A DNA stretch of 64,000 bases. It comes from Deltaproteobacteria bacterium (GTDB lineage: Bacteria; Desulfobacterota; Desulfobaccia; Desulfobaccales; 0-14-0-80-60-11). The stretch is taken from contig JASEFS010000013.1 in the NCBI GenBank assembly GCA_030018495.1, positions 1 to 64,000 of the forward strand, given 5' to 3'. The notes beneath the pieces were generated by a model. That model saw only the letters and a program-made list of their open reading frames with translations. It was not told the origin of the DNA and ran no database searches. The position numbers and the translations under genes were made by a program. Positions within the stretch are counted from its first letter, which is position 1. Each line of letters starts with the position of its first letter. Of the stretch, positions 7,829 to 16,845 are shown piece by piece.

Positions 7829-9277
7829 CTATTGTATCTGGGCCCCGGGCGTGTAGCGGCCCATCTTGGGTTTGTCGGTTTTCAGGGGGGACAGCACCCC
7901 CGTGGTGCGGTTGGACGCGACCAGGTACTGCCGGGCCACCCGCTGCAGGTCTTCAGCAGTGACCGCCTGAACTTTGGGAATGTAGTCCTTTATCAGAGTC
8001 CAGCGAGCCGTGGTGGCCAGCTTGCCCAGCAGCATGCCCCGATAAAAGAGGGAGTCCATGGACATGAAAAAACCTGCGGTGATTTGATTTTTGGCCTTTT
8101 GCAGCTCCTGGTCGCTCACCAACTGCGTTTGCAAGAGTTTTATTTCCCGCTCCAGGGCAGCTTCCAACTGGGCTATGGTTTTTCTGGGCAGCGGTTGGCC
8201 GTAAATAATAAAGGCTGAGGGATCGGCGCTGTCCAGACTATAGTCGCTGCCCACATCCAAAGCCAGCCGCTCTTTATACACCAGCCGGTGGTACAGGCGC
8301 GAAGACCGCCCTTGGGACAGCACCTGGCTCAAAAGTTCCAGGGCATAGCAGTCGGGGTTCTCCCAATTGGGGGCGTGAAAGGCCATGATGAGGAAGGGCA
8401 ATTGCGCCTCCCGCTGCACCACCACACGCCGCTCCCCATATTGCCGGGGCTCCTGGGCCGTTACCTTAGGAGGCTCCGGCCCTTTGGGTATGGTCCCGTA
8501 AATAGCTTTTATCTGAGTCAGCGTCGCCTCGGGGTCAATATCGCCCACGACTACCAGGGTGGCATTGTTCGGCTGGTAAAAGGCTTGATAATATTTGAGA
8601 AAATCGTTATGGGTCAAACTTTCCAGGTCGTGGTACCAGCCGATCACCGGCCATTGATAGGGATGGGCTTTATAGGCCGCGGCCCAGGTTTCCTCGCTCA
8701 GGAAGCTCACCGGATCATCCTCGGTGCGCAGGCGCCGCTCTTCCAGCACCACTTTCTGCTCGGTAGCAAAGGATTCAGGGCTCACCTGGAGGTTTCGCAT
8801 GCGGTCGGCTTCCATTTCCATCCAGCGCTTGAGTTCTTTGGCCGGCCCGTTTTGGAAATAAGCGGTGAAATCCCGGCTGGTAAAGGCATTGTCGGTGCCC
8901 CCGGAGCGCTGCACGGCGCGTGAAAATTCCTTGGGGCCGTACTTTTCAGTGCCTTTAAACATCAAGTGCTCGGTAAGATGGGACAGGCCCGTCTTTCCCA
9001 ATTCCTCATACCGTGAACCTACCCGGTACCAGATCTGGTGAGTGACCAGGGGAGCCCGGGGTTCCCTGAGCAACAGCACCTTCATGCCGTTGTCCAGATT
9101 GTGCTCCACCACGTTCTCAAATACCCCCGGCCCCTCGACGGCCATCGCCGGCAAGCAGCACAGAATGAGAAGCACCGTTAGGGCCAGAGCCAGGTGCCTC
9201 TTATCCCTCCTGCCAGGCGCCGATATAATTGGAAATTTTAATTTTTTCCCAAAAGTCATAATCTTTAAAGAAGGCAT
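7829..9277 (-). CDS. M16-family zinc metallopeptidase, active subunit
   Basis: Periplasmic or envelope-bound peptidase, about 482 residues. It has the inverted zinc motif HLTEH (H100, E103, H104) and the downstream glutamate in VVLEERR (about E179/E180). The C-terminal M16_C half contains the R/Y substrate region in YQPNNATLVVVGD and QGRSSRLYHRLVYKERLA. A long N-terminal part (basic stretch then ALALTVLLILCCLPAMA, about 30-46) looks like a signal peptide or anchor. The start is uncertain: ATG 9277 or ATG 9259 are better than the far upstream possibility. It is followed by the inactive M16 partner and htrA on the same strand. Confidence 0.92.
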   Translation of the reverse strand: MPSLKIMTFGKKLKFPIISAPGRRDKRHLALALTVLLILCCLPAMAVEGPGVFENVVEHNLDNGMKVLLLREPRAPLVTHQIWYRVGSRYEELGKTGLSHLTEHLMFKGTEKYGPKEFSRAVQRSGGTDNAFTSRDFTAYFQNGPAKELKRWMEMEADRMRNLQVSPESFATEQKVVLEERRLRTEDDPVSFLSEETWAAAYKAHPYQWPVIGWYHDLESLTHNDFLKYYQAFYQPNNATLVVVGDIDPEATLTQIKAIYGTIPKGPEPPKVTAQEPRQYGERRVVVQREAQLPFLIMAFHAPNWENPDCYALELLSQVLSQGRSSRLYHRLVYKERLALDVGSDYSLDSADPSAFIIYGQPLPRKTIAQLEAALEREIKLLQTQLVSDQELQKAKNQITAGFFMSMDSLFYRGMLLGKLATTARWTLIKDYIPKVQAVTAEDLQRVARQYLVASNRTTGVLSPLKTDKPKMGRYTPGAQIQ

Positions 9278-9353
9278 TTTCTCATTTTTGCCAGTGAAGA
9301 TACAGTTTCTCAGGCGAGATTGCAAGGAGGCGGAACTTTGCGGACGGCAATAT

Positions 9354-9815
9354 TCAGCTTTGCTTTCGAGTAGTTGGGATTTTCCCAAAAGCCAGGACGA
9401 AACACCCTGCCACCCCGGCGCCGGCCATGTCCCAGCCTATGTCCCTGAGGCTGCCGCTGCGGCTGTTCACCAGGGACTGGTGCCCTTCGTCCATGAGCGC
9501 CACGGCCAAGCTGCTGAATGCCGCCAAAAACAGGCAAAGGCCGCGGCGCTCCGGCCAGTGGAGCTGAAAAGAGCGGAACCAGAGGAAAGTGAGCACTCCA
9601 TAAGCCAGCATGTGCCCCAGTTTGCGCAAGGCGCCGTGGACGAAAACCAGTTGCGCCCCCGACAATTCGGAAACCCAGGAGAGAACCCACCAAATGAGGG
9701 TGAAAGTATTATGGGAAGAGCCCAAATCTCCGGAAAATAGTAGAATGGCCAGTCCCCAGAGGAGGGGAGGGCACCAGGAGTTCAGGTGCAGAGCCAGACG
9801 CGATGAGTGGTTCAT
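9354..9815 (-). CDS. VanZ-like membrane protein
   Basis: A 153-residue small membrane protein with about four hydrophobic segments. VanZ-family signatures are visible: RKLGHMLAYGVLTFLW (helix with conserved GH), then DEGHQSLVNSRSGSLRDIGWDM, close to the D.xHQ...R..s..D...N/D signature. VanZ of enterococci gives low teicoplanin resistance; the cellular role of most bacterial homologues is unknown. Start at ATG 9815 is preferred over a TTG at 9860. It lies 47 bases downstream of ftsY on the same strand and may be cotranscribed with it. Confidence 0.8.
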   Translation of the reverse strand: MNHSSRLALHLNSWCPPLLWGLAILLFSGDLGSSHNTFTLIWWVLSWVSELSGAQLVFVHGALRKLGHMLAYGVLTFLWFRSFQLHWPERRGLCLFLAAFSSLAVALMDEGHQSLVNSRSGSLRDIGWDMAGAGVAGCFVLAFGKIPTTRKQS

Positions 9816-9862
9816 TGATGTGATGTTCGTAATCCTCCCAGCCAGACGCGGCCTTGGCAAAC

Positions 9863-11062
9863 CTATCCCAAAATGGCCTCAACAAAGGCTTCGGGATCAA
9901 ACGGCTTTAAATCTTCAAGGCCCTCTCCCACCCCCAGAAAGCGCAGCGGGATGCCGGTTTCGTGGACCACGGCCAGGGCCACGCCGCCTTTGGCGGTGCC
10001 GTCCAGCTTGGTCAGGACGATGCCGGTGAGACCCACCGCCTCCTGAAACAGGCGGGCTTGGCTGACCGCGTTCTGACCCGTGGTGGCATCCAAAACCAGG
10101 AGCACCTCGTGGGGTGCCCCGGGCAGCTTCTTGGCCGTGGTGCGGTGAATTTTTTTCAACTCCTCCATCAAATTGACCTTGGTGTGGAGGCGCCCGGCGG
10201 TATCGATGTAAACCGTATCCACCCCGCGGGACAAGGCGGCGCTCAGACCGTCGAACACCACTGCGGCGGGATCGGCGCCGTGATGCTGCCGGATCACCGG
10301 CGCGCCCACGCGCTGGCCCCAGATTTCCAACTGCTCCGCGGCTGCAGCCCGAAAAGTGTCCGCCGCAATCAGCAGAGGCTGCCGGCCCGCGGCGCGATCC
10401 CTGTGGGCCAGCTTGGCAATAGTGGTGGTTTTGCCCACGCCGTTGACCCCCACCATGAGCACCACTTTGGGCCGCGCCGTTATCCGGGGCGCGGGCGCGC
10501 TGGTCAGCATCTCCAGCATCTCGGTTTTAAGGGCCGCCTTGAGGCGCTCCACATTGCTCAATTCCCGGCGCCGCACCCGCTCCTGCATGGCGCTCATCAG
10601 GCTCAGGGCGGTTTCCACCCCTAAATCGGCGGTAATGAGCAATTCCTCCAGGTCTTCCAGAAAGGCTTCATCCACAAAGGGATGTTTGGCAAAAAGCAGG
10701 TCAAACCCGTCAAGAAAAGTCTTTCTGGTGCGGCCCAGGCGCTCCCGGAAGCGGCGGAACAACCCCCTCCGGGCCTCGGGGACCTCAGCCAGGCGGGCTT
10801 CCTCTTCGGGGGAAAGCACCTCCTCATCTTCAGGGGTCTGGAGAGCCGCGGGCGCGGGAGCTTCAGCCTCAATATGGGCCTCCAGCGGCGGTTCCTCCGC
10901 CCCTGACGATGCTTCGGCCTGAATATCGGCAGGCTCCGGGGGCGCCGCCGCTTCTGCGGGTTCAGCGGCTTCCCCCGGTTCAGCCTCAGGCTCCCGAAGT
11001 TCCGGAACCTCGGCCTCCCGGGCTACCTCAGCCTTTGTTTTGCGGCGAAACCAACGGACCAT
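9863..11062 (-). CDS. ftsY: signal recognition particle receptor FtsY
   Basis: SRP receptor GTPase that delivers ribosome-nascent chains to the Sec translocon at the inner membrane. 399 residues. Residues 1-97 form an acidic, Ala/Pro/Glu-rich A domain of the kind that binds membrane and SecY in proteobacteria. The NG domain follows: helical N domain (about 100-190), P-loop GVNGVGKTT (about 205-213), [28 protein letters not shown] and a C-terminal [20 protein letters not shown]. All G motifs are intact. A VanZ-like gene follows on the same strand. Confidence 0.97.
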   Translation of the reverse strand: MVRWFRRKTKAEVAREAEVPELREPEAEPGEAAEPAEAAAPPEPADIQAEASSGAEEPPLEAHIEAEAPAPAALQTPEDEEVLSPEEEARLAEVPEARRGLFRRFRERLGRTRKTFLDGFDLLFAKHPFVDEAFLEDLEELLITADLGVETALSLMSAMQERVRRRELSNVERLKAALKTEMLEMLTSAPAPRITARPKVVLMVGVNGVGKTTTIAKLAHRDRAAGRQPLLIAADTFRAAAAEQLEIWGQRVGAPVIRQHHGADPAAVVFDGLSAALSRGVDTVYIDTAGRLHTKVNLMEELKKIHRTTAKKLPGAPHEVLLVLDATTGQNAVSQARLFQEAVGLTGIVLTKLDGTAKGGVALAVVHETGIPLRFLGVGEGLEDLKPFDPEAFVEAILG

Positions 11063-11137
11063 GACATTAATCTGGTAAAAATGATTTTAGTCATTATAAC
11101 CTGACTTGTTTTAAGGACAATCTTCTAAACGCTGAAA

Positions 11138-11157
11138 GGGCGACGCGTGCGTCGCCC
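11138..11157 (-). terminator. probable terminator hairpin after glyS
   Basis: The 20-base palindrome GGGCGACGCGTGCGTCGCCC lies about 45 bases beyond the glyS stop and is followed on the minus strand by TTTC. The T tract is short, so it is a weak intrinsic terminator at best. Confidence 0.5.
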
Positions 11158-11199
11158 CTCAGCAAATTAATCTAAGTGATAATCCGAATCAGTCTGTCG

Positions 11200-13284
11200 T
11201 CAAGTCGTTATTTTGGAGAAATCGGCCACTTTCAGGAAGGTCCGGCTGATCCGGGCCAGCAACGCCAGACGGTTTTGTCGTAGCTTCGGGTTTTCGGCCA
11301 TGACCAGCACCTTATCAAAAAAGGCGTCCACCGGGCCTTTGATCTTGGCCAGCGCCTGGCAGGCTCCGAGATAATTGCGGCGGCTCAAAGCTTCTTCGAC
11401 TTCCTTCTCCAGTGAAGCGGCGGCCTCATAAAGCATTTTTTCTTCCGGCTGCTCGAAAAGCGCTTCGGCTACTTCGCCTGGTGCGGCCCCCAGGGAGATG
11501 TTGATGACCCGCTTGAAAGCCACGGCCAGAGCCGGAAATTCCGGAATTTTGCGCACCTCTTCCAAAGCTTTGACCTTGTCCGCGGCCTCCACCACGTCCC
11601 GGCAGCCTGCCGCCAGCACCGCGGTCACCGTCTCATGATCGAAACCTTCGCTTAAAAGCAGATGCTGCAGCCGGGTTTGCAGGAATTCCAGAATTTCCGG
11701 GGCCGCGTCTTCCGGCTTTCTGGAAATTTTGCTTTTCAAAAGCTGCAGACTCTGCCGGACGGCTTCGGGAATATCCAGGTGCAGCCGGTGATGGCGCAGG
11801 ATGCGGATTATGGCCAGGGCATGGCGCCTGAGGCCGTAAGGGTCGGCGGCCCCGGTGGGGGTCAGTCCCACCCCGAAGAGGCCGCAAATGGTGTCCAGGC
11901 GGTCCGCCAGGCCCACCAGCACGCCTACCATATCCTCCGGCAGGTCGTCGTCCGCGTGCCGGGGGAGATAATGGCTGAAGATGGCCGCGGCCACTTCCTT
12001 GGGCTCGCCGGCATTTTCAGCATATACCCGGCCCATTACTCCCTGAAGGCTGGGGAATTCTCCCACCATCTCGGAAACGATGTCGGCCTTGCACAGGGTC
12101 GCGGCGCGCTGCACCGCCTCCGGACTTACAGCTATCGACCCGCTTTCGGAGCCGAGGTTTTGCCGGAGATATTCCGCCATGCTCCGGAAACGCTCCATTT
12201 TCTCATACGAGGTCCCGAGCAGGGAATGAAACACCACCCCCTTCAGTTCCTCCACCCACTTGGCCAGCGGCGCCCTGGAATCCACCTGGTAAAAATACAT
12301 GGCGTCGCTGAGGCGAGCCCTGAGCACCCGCTCGTGGCCCTGGCGCACTACGTCCGGGTTCCTGGTCAAGGTGTTGTTCACCGCGATAAAGTGGGGCAGG
12401 AGCTTGCCGTCCTTGCCCCGGAGCGAAAAATAGCGCTGGTGCTCCCGCATGGAGGTGATGAGCACCTCGTCGGGCAGGGCCAGGAATTTGTCTTCAAAGT
12501 GACCCACCACCACCGAGGGATATTCCACCAGGAAGGTGTTTTCTTCCACCAGTCCGGGATTCGGCACCACCTCGCCGCCCACGCTCGCGGCGGCTTTAGC
12601 CAGTTCGGCTTCCAAAAAAGCGCGGCGCTCCGCGGGGTCTACAATTACGTGAGCCCGGCGCAAGGTTTCCACATATTCGCCCGCATCCTTTACTTCCAGT
12701 TTTTCAGGAGCCAGGAAGCGGTGCCCGTGGGTGAAGCCGCCGCTGGCCACATCGGCCAGCGGAAAGGACACCACCTCTCCTCCGAACCGGGCCAGTATCC
12801 AGTGGATGGGGCGGGCGAAAGTGGTTTCCAAGGCCCCCCAGCGCATGGACTTGGGGAAATTCAGCCCTAAGATGAACTCGGGCAGGATCTCCACCAGACG
12901 CTCTTTGGTGGGGCGGCCCGAGGTTTGCTTGCGAATGCCCAGATAGACGCCCCGGGGAGTTTCCACTTCTACCAGGTCGCCCACTGTCACGCCCTGGGCC
13001 TTGGCAAAACCTTGGGCCGCGGCGGTGGGCTGGCCGTACTGGTCGAAGGCCACGGCTTTGGGGGGCCCCAAAATCTCCTGGCTCACTTCAGCCTGGCTTT
13101 CCGCCACTTCCGCAGCCACCAGCGCCAGCCGCCGCGGCGTGCCCCAGGTGACGATCTCTTTGACGGCGATGCGCTCCTGCTCCAAGCGCTTGCGCAGCGC
13201 GGCCGCCATTTCCTCCAACACCGGCGGAATGAAACGGGCCGGAATCTCTTCAGTGCCGATTTCCAACAACAACTCGCGTCCCAT
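11200..13284 (-). CDS. glyS: glycine--tRNA ligase beta subunit
   Basis: Beta chain of the bacterial alpha2-beta2 glycyl-tRNA synthetase, which charges tRNA-Gly with glycine; the beta chain binds and proofreads tRNA. 694 residues, normal size. It starts MGRELLLEIGTEEIPARF, the family N-terminus, at ATG 13284 with a GAGG site; an upstream in-frame extension to 13371 overlaps glyQ and is not used. The HD-like region (HYLPRHADDDLPED) and the C-terminal anticodon-binding helices (DKVLVMAENPKLRQNRLALL) are present. It begins 26 bases after the glyQ stop, in one operon. Confidence 0.96.
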   Translation of the reverse strand: MGRELLLEIGTEEIPARFIPPVLEEMAAALRKRLEQERIAVKEIVTWGTPRRLALVAAEVAESQAEVSQEILGPPKAVAFDQYGQPTAAAQGFAKAQGVTVGDLVEVETPRGVYLGIRKQTSGRPTKERLVEILPEFILGLNFPKSMRWGALETTFARPIHWILARFGGEVVSFPLADVASGGFTHGHRFLAPEKLEVKDAGEYVETLRRAHVIVDPAERRAFLEAELAKAAASVGGEVVPNPGLVEENTFLVEYPSVVVGHFEDKFLALPDEVLITSMREHQRYFSLRGKDGKLLPHFIAVNNTLTRNPDVVRQGHERVLRARLSDAMYFYQVDSRAPLAKWVEELKGVVFHSLLGTSYEKMERFRSMAEYLRQNLGSESGSIAVSPEAVQRAATLCKADIVSEMVGEFPSLQGVMGRVYAENAGEPKEVAAAIFSHYLPRHADDDLPEDMVGVLVGLADRLDTICGLFGVGLTPTGAADPYGLRRHALAIIRILRHHRLHLDIPEAVRQSLQLLKSKISRKPEDAAPEILEFLQTRLQHLLLSEGFDHETVTAVLAAGCRDVVEAADKVKALEEVRKIPEFPALAVAFKRVINISLGAAPGEVAEALFEQPEEKMLYEAAASLEKEVEEALSRRNYLGACQALAKIKGPVDAFFDKVLVMAENPKLRQNRLALLARISRTFLKVADFSKITT

Positions 13285-13310
13285 CGTTGTCCTCGCAGAG
13301 AAGCTGACAG

Positions 13311-14180
13311 CTATTTCTTCAACAGCGGAAATCCCATTTCTTCCCGCTGCTTGAGATAGGCTTCGGCGCACAACCGGGCCAGGTTCCGCACCCGGCCGAT
13401 GAGGCTGGCCCGTTCAGCCACGCTGATGGCTCCCCGGGCGTTCAGCAAATTAAAGGTGTGGGAGCACTTCAGGCAATAGTCATAAGCCGGCAGGACCAAC
13501 CCCTGGTCGATGATGCGCATGCTCTCTTTTTCGTACATGTCGAAAAGCTTGAAGAGCATGTCCACGTCGGCCTGCTCGAAATTGTAGATGGAGTGCTCCA
13601 CTTCACCCCGGTGATGCACGTCGCCGTAAGTGATGCCCTTGGTCCACTCCAGGTCGTAGACGCTCTCCACGCCCTGCAGGTACATGGCGATGCGCTCCGG
13701 GCCATAGGTGAGCTCCACGCTCACCGGGTTCAGGTCAATGCCGCCGGCCTGCTGGAAATAGGTGAACTGGGTGATTTCCATGCCGTCCAGCCAGACTTCC
13801 CAGCCCAGGCCCCAGGCCCCCAGGGTGGGGGACTCCCAGTCGTCCTCCACGAAGCGGATGTCGTGGTCCAGGGGGTCGAGCCCCAGAGCCCTGAGGCTGT
13901 CCAGGTAAATCTCCTGGATGTTCTTGGGGGAGGGCTTCATGATCACCTGGTACTGGTAATAATGCTGCAGCCGGTTGGGATTCTCGCCGTAGCGCCCGTC
14001 GGTGGGCCGCCGGGAGGGCTCCACGTAGGCCACGTTCCAGGGCTCCGGCCCCAAGGCCCGGAGCAGGGTGTGGGGGCTGAAAGTGCCGGCTCCCACCTCC
14101 AAATCATATGGCTGCACAATGATGCACCCTCGGTCCGCAAAGAAGCGCTCCAGGGTTATCAATAATTCCTGAAAAGTCAT
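13311..14180 (-). CDS. glyQ: glycine--tRNA ligase alpha subunit
   Basis: Class II catalytic chain of the alpha2-beta2 glycyl-tRNA synthetase, 289 residues. The highly conserved [18 protein letters not shown] opening, [20 protein letters not shown], and [16 protein letters not shown] stretches are intact. It starts at ATG 14180 with a GGTGAGG ribosome-binding site, under a good sigma70 promoter divergent from tRNA-Val. glyS follows after 26 bases. Confidence 0.97.
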   Translation of the reverse strand: MTFQELLITLERFFADRGCIIVQPYDLEVGAGTFSPHTLLRALGPEPWNVAYVEPSRRPTDGRYGENPNRLQHYYQYQVIMKPSPKNIQEIYLDSLRALGLDPLDHDIRFVEDDWESPTLGAWGLGWEVWLDGMEITQFTYFQQAGGIDLNPVSVELTYGPERIAMYLQGVESVYDLEWTKGITYGDVHHRGEVEHSIYNFEQADVDMLFKLFDMYEKESMRIIDQGLVLPAYDYCLKCSHTFNLLNARGAISVAERASLIGRVRNLARLCAEAYLKQREEMGFPLLKK

Positions 14181-14213
14181 CCGGCCTCACCTCTGTCGCG
14201 AAGGTATCCGCTA

Positions 14214-14241
14214 ATCATACTTATTATGCAATTAATGTCAA
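14214..14241 (-). promoter_or_regulatory. glyQS promoter
   Basis: On the minus strand TTGACA (14241-14236) and TATGAT (14219-14214) are 16 bases apart, about 35 bases upstream of the glyQ ATG. Confidence 0.75.
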
Positions 14242-14277
14242 GTTTTCCCACGGTTACAAGGAAAATCCGACTTTGGC

Positions 14278-14306
14278 TTGACGAGAGGAACTGCTCAGGG
14301 TATATG
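14278..14306 (+). promoter_or_regulatory. tRNA-Val promoter
   Basis: TTGACG (14278-14283) and TATATG (14301-14306) are 17 bases apart; the tRNA begins 10 bases downstream, as expected for a stable-RNA gene. Confidence 0.8.
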
Positions 14307-14316
14307 AAAAGAAAAC

Positions 14317-14391
14317 AGGCACGTAGCTCAGGGGGAGAGCACCACCTTGACGCGGTGGGGGTCTGGGGTTCAAATCCCCACGTGCCTACCA
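14317..14391 (+). tRNA. tRNA-Val (anticodon GAC)
   Basis: A complete 75-base cloverleaf. The acceptor AGGCACG pairs with CGTGCCT, followed by discriminator A and an encoded CCA. D stem GCTC/GAGC, anticodon stem CCACC/GGTGG with loop TTGACGC (anticodon GAC at 14349-14351), variable loop GGGTC, and T arm TGGGG-TTCAAAT-CCCCA. It reads the GUC and GUU valine codons. It has its own promoter and terminator. Confidence 0.96.
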
Positions 14392-14401
14392 GGATAATCC
14401 A

Positions 14402-14432
14402 GGGGTTGCGGCGATTGGCCGCAGCCCTTTTT
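14402..14432 (+). terminator. terminator of tRNA-Val
   Basis: GGGTTGCGGC pairs with GCCGCAGCCC around GATTG and is followed by TTTTT. Confidence 0.92.
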
Positions 14433-14485
14433 GTTTCACTAAAGGACTGGGCTGAAATCCACTAAGAAAATTTTTAAAATTGCCC

Positions 14486-14645
14486 TTGACATTACAAATT
14501 AAATATAGATGATATTTATAGGTTATGGCTGCTCCCGCCGGCGGTCTCCGAGATGAGCCGCAGCCGGCCCGGAGCATGGTTCTGCGGGAACCATTACAAA
14601 AACCTCCCATCTTAAGCCCCGGTCCGCCCAGCCGGGGCTTACTTG
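14486..14645 (+). ncRNA. candidate structured leader or small RNA, unassigned
   Basis: A perfect TTGACA (14486-14491) with an AT-rich tract downstream could start transcription near 14520. The following GC-rich 120 bases hold several stems: GGCTGC (14527-14532) with GCAGCC (14560-14565), ATGGTTC-TGCGG-GAACCAT (14576-14594), an A-rich ACAAAAACC single strand, then TAAGCCCCGG/CCGGGGCTTA (14613-14641). No T tract follows the last stem. I could not match it to 4.5S, 6S or a named riboswitch. It precedes the small zinc-ribbon gene by about 140 bases, so it could be that gene's leader. Confidence 0.35.
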
Positions 14646-14787
14646 GTCTTAGGAGCTTTCTCCCCGACCCCTGCATGATCATTTTTCTGTTTTTCCTTGA
14701 TAACCCCGATTTCAATGCTTAGTTTATGAAAGTTGCGGTTATGCCTGCATTTTTAGGCAGCAATTTCCGGAAAAGGAAGGAGGCCAC

Positions 14788-14967
14788 ATGTCCAAAAGGA
14801 AATATACCGTCCGGGCCGAGTGCCCTGCCTGCGCTTGCGGCGATATCACCTTTTTGGGCCCGGAAAAGCTCCGGGAGAAATTCATCGGCAAGGAAGAGGA
14901 AATAGAAGTGCTCTGCCCCATGTGCGGCACCAAGACCAAGGGCAAAGTCGAGGAAGAGAAAAGTTAG
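14788..14967 (+). CDS. small zinc-ribbon protein
   Basis: A 59-residue protein with a very strong AAGGAGG ribosome-binding site before ATG 14788. It has C12-P-A-C15, C17 and C43-P-M-C46, the two-knuckle pattern of a zinc ribbon, separated by a 26-residue linker (LGPEKLREKFIGKEEEIEV). It ends in a charged KVEEEKS tail. The function is unknown; such ribbons bind nucleic acid or partner proteins. Base and residue use fit a genuine gene. The nearest genes on the other strand are unrelated. Confidence 0.75.
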   Translation: MSKRKYTVRAECPACACGDITFLGPEKLREKFIGKEEEIEVLCPMCGTKTKGKVEEEKS

Positions 14968-15088
14968 GCTTTAAGGAAAAGGCGGATTAACTCAAGATAG
15001 GAAGCCGGCCACCAGCGCCCGGGAGCCTTGGCGGCCCCGGGCCTTAAATTAGTTTTCCCGGTCAAATAACGAGCCCACGGCCGCGCGG

Positions 15089-16096
15089 TTATGATGGTGT
15101 TTGGCCGGGTAACAGGACTAATGGCGGCAATCCCCTCTCTTCCACATTTTCCCGGGTTTTCAAAGCATAATCCCGGCCGCTCAGCCGACCCAAGACCAAA
15201 AGCCGCTTGGCCATTTGCAGCAAGCCCGCCGCGGCCTGCGATTTGCCGTGCAGCAGGAGTTGCGGGGCTGTTCGGTTCACCGCCTGTTCCACCACCGGGT
15301 CATAATCCAAGGTTCCCAAAATTTGGGGGCGCAAACGCAGGTACTCGGAACATACCGTGCGGATAATCTCCGGGGACCTTTCCTCCCCTTCAGCCCGCAC
15401 CATGTTGACCACCAGGAAGAGCTGAAAATCGTCCAAAATCCGTTTTATGCGAAAGTAAATTTCCGGAGCGAAATCCCTGATTTTCTCCAGAAGCTGTGCC
15501 AATGAGGTGAACGAGGCGGCTGCGTCCTGGCGATCGATTTGGGCCAACAGCCGAAAAAGCTCCTCTTGTTTGGCGAATTCCAGGGAAAGCTTGCGGTACA
15601 GGGCCGCCTTGATAAAACCGTAAGAACTCTGCAGCGATGTGGTTTGAGCGGTGCACAAAGCGATTTTGCCGGGAGAATAGTTGAATAAATCCAAAATATT
15701 GAAGGATGTGCCTGCGCCCAAATCCAGGAGCACGAAGTCGGCGGGGAGATCGGCGATTTCCTGCAAAAGCTTGATTTTTTGAGAATGAGTGGGATTGGCC
15801 GAACCCAGGATATCATCGGCGCCGCAGATGAGCCCCAGGCCCTCATAGGCGGTTGGTATGACAGCGTCTTCCAGCCGTTTCAGCTTTCCCTGGAGAAAAT
15901 CCTCCAGAGTCACCGCGGGATAACGCACCCCCAACAGCGTATGGAGATTGGCCCCACCCAAATCGCCGTCGATAAGGATCACCTGCCGGCCCAAGCGGGA
16001 CAGCACCAGCCCCAGCCCCAGGGTGAGGATGCTTTTGCCTATCCCGCCCTTGCCGCCGCCGATGCTCCAGACGCGAATGCTGGCGCTGTTCAGCAT
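15089..16096 (-). CDS. MinD/FleN-like P-loop ATPase
   Basis: A 335-residue MinD/ParA-family ATPase. The deviant Walker A GGGKGGIGKS (13-22) with the signature lysine K16, the switch I region DGDLGGANLH (about 43-52) and the Walker B-like FVLLDLGAGTS are clear. The DxGGAN motif and overall length resemble FleN/FlhG or the delta-proteobacterial MinD-like group rather than cell-division MinD, and no minC or minE lies nearby. It follows the PilZ-like membrane gene by only 17 bases on the same strand, so the two likely act together in polar or surface organisation; this is inference. Confidence 0.85.
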   Translation of the reverse strand: MLNSASIRVWSIGGGKGGIGKSILTLGLGLVLSRLGRQVILIDGDLGGANLHTLLGVRYPAVTLEDFLQGKLKRLEDAVIPTAYEGLGLICGADDILGSANPTHSQKIKLLQEIADLPADFVLLDLGAGTSFNILDLFNYSPGKIALCTAQTTSLQSSYGFIKAALYRKLSLEFAKQEELFRLLAQIDRQDAAASFTSLAQLLEKIRDFAPEIYFRIKRILDDFQLFLVVNMVRAEGEERSPEIIRTVCSEYLRLRPQILGTLDYDPVVEQAVNRTAPQLLLHGKSQAAAGLLQMAKRLLVLGRLSGRDYALKTRENVEERGLPPLVLLPGQTPS

Positions 16097-16113
16097 GACT
16101 TGCCTGTTTCAGA

Positions 16114-16716
16114 TCAGACCCGGCGTCGCCGCCACAACCAGATACCTGCTATCAGTACCATGAATCCGCCAGTTGCCAGGGTGGCGTAGCCGTAAATCTC
16201 AGGCACAGTTTGGGGGAAAGCCAACAAGCCCCCTCCCGCCGCCGCGAGCGCCGCGCCGAAACCCAGCAATACCAAAGCCCTTATGCCGGACCGGCGGTTT
16301 TTGACCTGAACCCGGTCCCATTGGTGCCACAGGTCTTTGATGTCCTTGGGAGTATGAAGAATCTCATCTTCCAGGAGCTTTTGGACTTCAGGAGTCGGCT
16401 TGGCCAACTCCATTCCCAGGAAAACCGAAACTCCTTCGGGGCCGGCCTGCTTGAGCCAGGAGATTCTTCCCGATATGGACTCCATCGCCCCCGACCTGCT
16501 GGCCGGCAGGCGCAACTGACTTTCGTGGCCGGTCAGGGTTTCCCATTCCACCCATCCCACCGATTGGGAAACCTTCAAGGTCAAAACGCCGGCGGCAAAG
16601 TTTTGCACCACCACCGGCAGGCGCAAGGGGACTTCGCCGGGATTGACACCGATTTCCAAGATCAGGGAAGTTCCCCCTGTCCGTCTTGGCGCTTCATGAT
16701 CGAACTCTCTTGGCAT
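16114..16716 (-). CDS. PilZ-like domain protein with two C-terminal membrane helices
   Basis: A 200-residue protein. Residues about 15-120 are a beta-rich segment resembling the PilZ barrel (repeated strands, GVSVFLGMELAKPTPEVQKLL), but I do not see a full RxxxR and D/NxSxxG c-di-GMP motif, so ligand binding is doubtful. Two hydrophobic helices follow (about 145-167 and 172-192) and a WRRRRV tail. It is encoded 17 bases upstream of the MinD-like ATPase, and the pair is probably one operon. PilZ assignment is tentative; the membrane topology is well supported. Confidence 0.6.
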   Translation of the reverse strand: MPREFDHEAPRRTGGTSLILEIGVNPGEVPLRLPVVVQNFAAGVLTLKVSQSVGWVEWETLTGHESQLRLPASRSGAMESISGRISWLKQAGPEGVSVFLGMELAKPTPEVQKLLEDEILHTPKDIKDLWHQWDRVQVKNRRSGIRALVLLGFGAALAAAGGGLLAFPQTVPEIYGYATLATGGFMVLIAGIWLWRRRRV

Positions 16717-16845
16717 CCTTTCCCCGCAATGGTCAAGACCGTGCTTCTTAATGTCAAGTTTTATGCCAAAAATGATATCCCAAAGTAATCAGTCGCTTAA
16801 TTAAATTAACCAATAAAAACGTTCAAAAAGAATAACTTTTATGGT

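Noticed and set aside
13284-13371. longer N-terminal extension of glyS
   Set aside because: The extension overlaps glyQ coding sequence, and family members start at MGRELLLEIGTEE with a ribosome-binding site here.
14521-14645. 4.5S/SRP RNA or a preQ1-type riboswitch
   Set aside because: The conserved SRP loop GGAAGGAAGCAGCC is absent, and only part of the preQ1 pattern (hairpin plus A-rich tail) is present; no queuosine gene follows.
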